Below, piece after piece: positions 58,796-64,000 of a stretch of DNA of 64,000 bases. Where the stretch lies: the NCBI GenBank assembly GCA_030761205.1, contig JAULJL010000029.1, positions 2,425,501 to 2,489,500 of the forward strand, given 5' to 3'. Origin of the DNA: Fremontodendron californicum. Taxonomy: Eukaryota; Streptophyta; Magnoliopsida; Malvales; Malvaceae. The notes below the pieces were generated by a model. It was given only the letters and a program-made list of their open reading frames with translations, searched no databases and had not been told where the DNA came from. The first letter of the stretch is position 1. Every line of letters starts with the position of its first letter. Made by a program: the position numbers and the translations under genes.

Positions 58796-60200
58796 TCATG
58801 TTTGAAATAACTGGGGGTACTGTTGTCTCATCTCATCCTCAAGCTCCCATGTAGCCTCCTGCGTATTGTTATACTGCCACACAACTTTAACTGTAGGAAC
58901 TTCCTTGGACCGCATCTTTCGCACTTGATGATCTACTATGGCTACGGGTTCCTCAATATATGTTAAAAGGGAGTCTATCTGTGTTTCCTGTGGCTATAAA
59001 ACATGTAAATCATCTGGAATGTATTTTTACAACATAGACACATGGAATACGGGGTGTACATAGCTCAAGTCTGGAGGCAACGCTAACTCATATGCTACCG
59101 CACCTTTACGGCTCAATATTTGGAATAGTCTAATGTACCTTGGACTCAACTTACCTAATCTCCCAAATCTCATAACCCCCTTGAAAGGTGAAACTTTTAG
59201 GAACACATAATCTCCAACATCAAACTCTAACTCACGTCTTCGGTTATCAGCGTAGGCCTTTTGTCGATTTTGGGCAGCCATCAATTTCTCTCTTATTATT
59301 CCAACCTTTTGCACTGCATCCTGCTCATATCTGGACCAAGTAGCCAATAGTCGCCTACCTCAAACCAACCAACAGGTGATCTACACTTCCGATCATATAG
59401 TGCCTCAAATGGTGCCATCTGTATACTGCTAAGATAATTGCCGTTATAAGCGAACTCAATCAAAGGTAAATGATCATCCCAATTCCCTTCAAAATCTAAT
59501 ACACAGGCCCGCAAGACATCCTCAAGGGTCTGTATAGTCCTCTCGGACTGTCCATCTGTCTGGGGGTGAAAAGTAGTGCTAAACCGCAATTGCGTACCTA
59601 GGGCCTCCTAGAATGATCTCCAAAATCTCACTGTGAACTGTGAACCTCTATCTGATATAATCGATAATGGTACACCATGTAAAGGCACAATCCGATCCAA
59701 ATAAAGATGAGCATACTTATTAGCTGGATAAGTTGTTTTCACAGGACTAAAATGTGCCGACTTAGTCAATCTGTCGACAATCACCCAAATAGAATCATAC
59801 CCTATCTTAGTTCTAGGCAAAGTAGTCACTAAATCCATGTTAACATGATCCCATTTCCACTCTGGCACTTCAAGGCTCTGTAATGGACCAGCTGGTCTCA
59901 AATGTTCAGCCTTTACTTGCTGAAATATTAGGCATTTAGCCACATAATCTGCTACATCACGTTTCATGCCCTGCCACCAGTAGAACTGCTTAAGATCACG
60001 GTACATCTTGGTAACACCAGGATGCATCGTATATGATGAATTATGTGCTACATCAAGGATCTTACCTCGAATTCCCTCTATCTCAGGGACTACCAATCGA
60101 CTATGGAAACGGAGAGTTCCCTCTTCATCTACCTGAAATCCATCATCCTTACCCTGTTTCACACTAGTTATCATCTCAGTACAAAAAACATCGACATGTT
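58796..60200 (-). pseudogene. Chromovirus integrase and chromodomain, broken
   Basis: Integrase joins element DNA to the host; the chromodomain steers it to modified chromatin. In order: the N-terminal zinc region (H near MHPGVTKMY, then CLIFQQVKAEH, where the usual second Cys of CLTC is Phe), the catalytic core with the three acidic residues in HVNMDLVTTLP, ISDRGSQFT and HPQTDGQSERT, the C-terminal region (VGDYVFLKVSPFKGVMRFG, LSPRYIRLF) and a chromodomain at about 58800-58960 (EEPVAIVDHQVRKMRSKEVP, NTQEATWELEDEM) ending at a TGA at 58796. A TAG at 59608, a frame change near 59340 and two stops before the chromodomain make it inactive. Confidence 0.9.
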
Positions 60201-61600
60201 GCCTTGCTTAACTTCCTCTACTAAGGAGGATCTAACCTGTACATGTGCAATAAGTGCACCAGTCTTGATAAAACTCAAGGTAACACCTCTTCTCAAACAA
60301 TCCTGAATAGCCTTAGCCAACGGTCTCTTCTCTAGGGACAAGTGAGCCATGCTTCCCATAGATTTACGGCTCAAAGCGTCAGCAACCACGTTGGCTTTAC
60401 CCGGATGATAAATGATAGTGCAGTCGTAATCCTTGAGTAACTCCAACCACCGCCTCTGTCTTAAATTTAACTCCCGTTGATCAAAAATATATTTTAAACT
60501 CTTGTGATTGGTGTATATCTCACATGACTAGCCATATAAGTAATGTCGCCATATCTTTAATGCAAAGATAATGGCTGCTAACTCCAAATCATGTGTAGGA
60601 TAATTCTGCTCATGCTTCTTCAACTGCCTTGAGGCATATGCTATAACCTTGCCACCTTACATTAACATACATCCCAATCCAACACTGGATACATCACAAT
60701 ATACAACATATCCACCGGATCCGGCCGGTAATTTCAAAACTGGAGCAGTAGTCAAACGTTCCTTGAGCTCTAGAAAGCTCCTCTCACATTCGTTTGACCA
60801 CTCAAACTTGACATCCTTCTGGGTAAGTCTAGTCAATGGAGCTGCCAATCTCGAAAAATTCTCAACAAACCTCCTGTAATACCCTGCCAGCCCCATGAAA
60901 CTCCAAATCTCAGTAACGGTGGTAGGCCTTTTCCAGTCACGCACTGCCTCCACCTTTTTAAGGTCCACACTAATACCTTACTTGGATACAATATGTCCAA
61001 GGAATCCTACACTACTCAACCAGAACTCGCACTTTGAAAACTTAGCATATAACTGGTATGTTCTCAAGCACCACCTAAGATGCTGGCTATGATCATCCTC
61101 AGTCCGTGAATACACCAAGATATCATCAATAAACACTATCACGAAGTGATCTAAATAGGATTTAAACACCCTGTTCATTAGATCCATAAAGCTGCAGGGG
61201 CGTTAGTCAGTCCAAAAGACGTTACAAGAAACTCATAGTGCCCACAACGCGTACGGAAAGCAGTCTTAGGCATATTTTCCCTCCGAATACGGAGCTGATG
61301 ATAACCTGATCGAAGATCATCTTAGAAAAACAACTAGCTCCTTGCAACTGATCAAACAAATCATCAATCCTCGACAGTGGGTACTTATTTTTAATAGTCA
61401 CCTTATTAAGTTGCCTATAGTCAATACATAGCCGCAATGATCCATCCTTTTTCTTAACAAATAGTACCAGAGCACCCCAGGGTGGACTACTTGGGCGTAT
61501 GAACCCCTTGTCCAATAAATCTTGAAGTTGTACCTTCAATTCCCTCAGCTCAAGGGGGGCCATACGGTAAGGGGAAATTGAAATAGGCTGGGTTCCTGGC
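60201..61600 (-). pseudogene. Chromovirus reverse transcriptase and RNase H, broken
   Basis: RT palm motifs: GFIRPSSPPWGALVLFVKKK, SLRLCIDYRQLNKVTIKNKY and, after a frame change near 61320, SGYHQLRIR and TAFRTRCGHYEFL. After another near 61190 comes FIDDILVYSR with the catalytic DD near 61130. Then FLGHIVSK and a TAA at 60978, the thumb (SFMGLAGYYRRFVENFSRLA, LTRLTQKDVKFEW) and RNase H (YCDVSSVGLGCML, stop at 60657, YASRQLKKHEQNYPTHDLEL, stop at 60528, FDQRELNLRQRRWLELLKDY, ADALSRK). A T-run near 60185 shifts the frame into integrase. Confidence 0.9.
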
Positions 61601-62200
61601 AACACATCAATACAGAACTCAATCTCTTGCTCAGAAGGAAGTCCGGGTAACTCCTCAGGAAATATATCTGGAAACTCAGATACTACTGGTATCTTATCCA
61701 AATCCGGAACCTTGCCTTCAATATCGCACACATAGGCTAAATAGCCATGACAGCCACTATTTAACAACTTATCAGTTTTTAAGACTGATATTATTCTTGT
61801 TGTATTCATACTCCGATCTCTCTGATATTTTAAAACTAATTTTCCTGGTATCTGGAAGGTAATAACCTTCTCAAAACATTCTAACACAGCATAATTGGCA
61901 GCTAGCCAATCCATGGCCAGTATCACATCAAATTCTAGTATATCTAGTATCACTAGATCGGCTATGAACACCTCCCCGCCAATCTCAATATCACACCCTT
62001 TCAAAACTTGACTAACTACATACTCTACCCCGACAGGTGTTGAAACTAGCAAAGGTTCATTTAACTCACTAACATCTCTGAGCAAAATATCCACAAACCG
62101 CGGGCAAATAAATGAATGATAGCACCCGGATCAAATAAAACATGTGCAGGCTGTAAACAAACCATAATAATACCTGTCACAACTGTGTTGGATACCTGGG
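61601..62200 (-). pseudogene. Chromovirus aspartic protease region, broken
   Basis: The protease would cut the gag-pol polyprotein. The active-site region HVLFDPGA is followed after a one-base shift by HSFICPRFV (near 62125). The flap-side part (VLKGCDIEIGGEVFIADLVI, FDVILAMDWLAANYAVLEC) continues in the open frame down to 61222. The Asp-Pro-Gly triad occurs naturally in relatives; the frame change is the damaging feature. Linker sequence with EFPDIFPEELPGLP leads into RT. Confidence 0.85.
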
Positions 62201-63558
62201 CATCCCTAGGTGTCAGTGCAAAAACTCGAGCCTACCCTCTATCGCCTGACATCTGTCCCCTACTGGCAGATTGCTATCCCCGACCCTGAGTACCTCTACC
62301 AGCTTGCTGTGCGACTGGTCCTGCTGACTGCCCTAGTGCAGCTGTAGCTGGGAGTGGAGCTGCTACTGATGGAAGTGAGCCAGAACCCAATGGGCAGTCT
62401 ATCCTGATGTGCCCCGATTTACCGCATCTAAAACATAAATTTGATCTCCAACATACGCCTCTATGTCGGCGTCCACAAATCTGACATAATGGGGTAGAAG
62501 CTCCCCCAGTAGTAGTAGTAGCTGATGTACTCTGAGAGCGACCACCAGGTCTATGCTGACTGTTCTAACCCCCGTCCCTCTGTACACCACTAGTAGATGC
62601 CTCTCCTCTAGACACGATACCACCAACTGGCCCCGATGACCCTATTGTCCTAGAACCCTGTCCACCAAATCTGGGCCTCTTTTGTGGGTCCCTATCACTC
62701 TGCCTATCTCAGGCTCGCTGCTCGAACCTCAGAGCAAAATTTAGTACCTCAGCATATTTAGATGTCTCTGTCAACTGAACTAACCTAAATAAATACTCCC
62801 AAAGACCATCCACAAACCTCTTAGCTCTATCATACTCGGTGGATACCAACTGTGGCGCATATACAGAAAGATCATAAAATCGGATATCATAATCAGTCAC
62901 AGTCATGGTCTCTGTTTGCTTGAGCTGCTCGAATTCGCGAGCCCTAGCCTCCGAACACTCTGTGGTAAGAACCTACAAAGAAACTCAGTACAAAATTCTG
63001 GCCACGCTAATGGAGGATCAGTAGCTCGTCGTTTTTTAAAAAAGTCGTATACCATGTCCCAGCTATACTCCTAAGCTGGAAACTGGCTAACTCCACAGAT
63101 TGAACCAGAGAACATCCCAATGATATGAACAATCTACTGCATTGATCCAAAAAGTTATTGGGATCTGCATTAGCATCCTTCCCTGTAAACAAAGGTGGTT
63201 GATTCTTCTTAAACTCAGATAACGAAACCTGAAGGTATCCCTCTGGTCGGCCCTGCTCTGACTCTATCGGTGAAGCTACCGGCAGTGGCTGTGGCTGTGC
63301 CTGCTGGGCCTGATCTAGTTTTCTCTATTGCTCTGCCACAACCTATGTTAGAGCGTCTACCTGATGTAATACCTCATCCATTTTAGCATCCATCCTGTCA
63401 AATCTCATCTCAGTCTCTGTAGTATCCCTAGTAGCAATCCTGCTACTCTCCCCACTCTGGCCTCTAATCTGAGGGCAAGCAGAAATCTAATCCAGGACCT
63501 CAAGCTCTCGATCCCCAGATGTATTTCTAGGTCTACGAGTTCTTGTTCGAGGAGGCAT
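62201..63558 (-). pseudogene. Chromovirus gag, broken
   Basis: ATG at 63558 starts MPPRTRTRRPRN and meets a TAG at 63487. Capsid pieces are FTGKDANADPNNFLDQCSR and SVELASFQLRSIAGTWY (63007-63192) and DYDIRFYDLSVYAPQLVSTE and RAKRFVDGLWEYLFRLVQL (62709-62906), in different frames. Nucleocapsid has CQICGRRHRGVCW and the zinc knuckle CFRCGKSGHIRIDC (about 62390-62490). It lacks a continuous frame. Confidence 0.88.
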
Positions 63559-63768
63559 CGTATCTAGAAAATAAACATATGTCAGTAACTCCATAATATT
63601 ATTTATACAGTTCAATATGTGCTAGCTAGCTTAAAAATCACCCGACGTATCAGTATGTGACGATGCACATCCGTAGGGGTAGTACACTACTTACCAATAT
63701 CCCGAGATTACTTGTAAGCAATGCACTACTACCCTACCCCTTTTTGCAGTCACTGACCTCTAGACCAT

Positions 63769-63780
63769 GCTCTGATACCA
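63769..63780 (-). other. Primer-binding site of the chromovirus (tRNA-iMet)
   Basis: Minus-strand TGGTATCAGAGC, four bases from the LTR. It is the standard initiator-tRNA complement of plant retrotransposons. Confidence 0.9.
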
Positions 63781-63784
63781 CCTT

Positions 63785-64000
63785 TGTCACACCCCAAATT
63801 CAAGGCATGTGACCGGCTAGAGACAAGGTATGCCCCTGCCTTCGAAGCCTGAGTATACTCATTAAACCAAATCAAACAAAATTTTGGCATAATCTCGCCC
63901 TACATGGGGGTTTTCCGCTCAATCATCAACATTCACAATGTAATAATTCATCAACACATGACATCTCGGTTTGGACACCTTCGATACGGAGTAACCGAAA
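63785..64000 (-). repeat. 5' LTR of the chromovirus, partial
   Basis: Direct repeat of 55793-56008, with a few substitutions (for example CCGGCCAGAG versus CCGGCTAGAG, TCCGATAGGG versus TTCGATACGG). It continues beyond the window. Confidence 0.92.

Larger units (their letters stand above)
55793..64000 (-). mobile_element. Chromovirus (Ty3/gypsy, Tekay/Del-like), minus strand, cut by the window edge
   Basis: The 3' LTR is at 55793-58732, the interior at 58733-63784, and the 5' LTR starts at 63785 and continues beyond the window. On the minus strand the LTR begins TGTGAGAC and ends GTGTGACA. The primer site TGGTATCAGAGC (63769-63780) is complementary to initiator methionine tRNA. The domain order gag, protease, RT, RNase H, integrase, chromodomain is typical of plant chromoviruses. 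It sits inside the copia reverse-transcriptase gene. The left flank is ACAGT; the other target-site copy is outside the window. Confidence 0.92.

Overview
This window looks like repeat-rich intergenic DNA from a eudicot plant, probably a large-genome or woody species. The evidence is AT-rich sequence, plant-type Ty3/gypsy (Tat/Ogre-like and chromovirus) and Ty1/copia elements, hAT and Mutator-like DNA elements, a DYW-type pentatricopeptide-repeat (PPR) pseudogene, and captured pieces of plant HMG-CoA reductase and a HUA2-like PWWP gene. I found no intact host gene, no tRNA or rRNA gene and no CRISPR array. The species cannot be named from the sequence alone.

Layout. 1-500: minus-strand Ty3/gypsy gag debris. 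505-2143: decayed PPR-DYW gene. 2144-13941: gene-free DNA with four copies of a short CTATGTTG-ended MITE, a degraded hAT element (3454-7451) that carries a nested Mutator-like fold-back element (4611-6557), and several locally duplicated intergenic blocks. 13942-31518: LTR element 1, non-autonomous, Tat/Ogre-like, with about 5.06-kb LTRs and a perfect 5-bp target duplication. Each LTR carries, downstream of a TATA box, a chimeric fragment joining HMG-CoA reductase to the first PWWP exon of a HUA2-like gene, ending at a splice donor. Its interior keeps only the last 52 codons of gag plus long tandem arrays. 31519-37387: gene-free, with a diverged copy of the segment next to the first hAT element, and a well-preserved 1.5-kb hAT element (33756-35274) whose two ends carry same-direction 16-bp arrays. 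37388-50935: LTR element 2, a relative of element 1 with 2.9-kb LTRs, almost a whole gag (frameshift and stops) and no pol. 50936-52656: flank. 52657-64000: a three-level nest. A copia gag piece is split by a minus-strand copia element, whose reverse-transcriptase gene is in turn split by a minus-strand chromovirus that runs off the right edge.

How the parts relate. Elements 1 and 2 share the end of the LTR (including a hairpin with a paired substitution), primer site, 5' leader, polypurine tract and internal non-coding backbone. They differ almost completely in the upstream part of the LTR. Neither has pol, so both must have depended on an autonomous relative. The most unusual content is the two-gene chimera embedded in a promoter-bearing LTR. 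Next are the tandem arrays of potential hairpins that recur, with unrelated sequence, in all three LTR retroelements.
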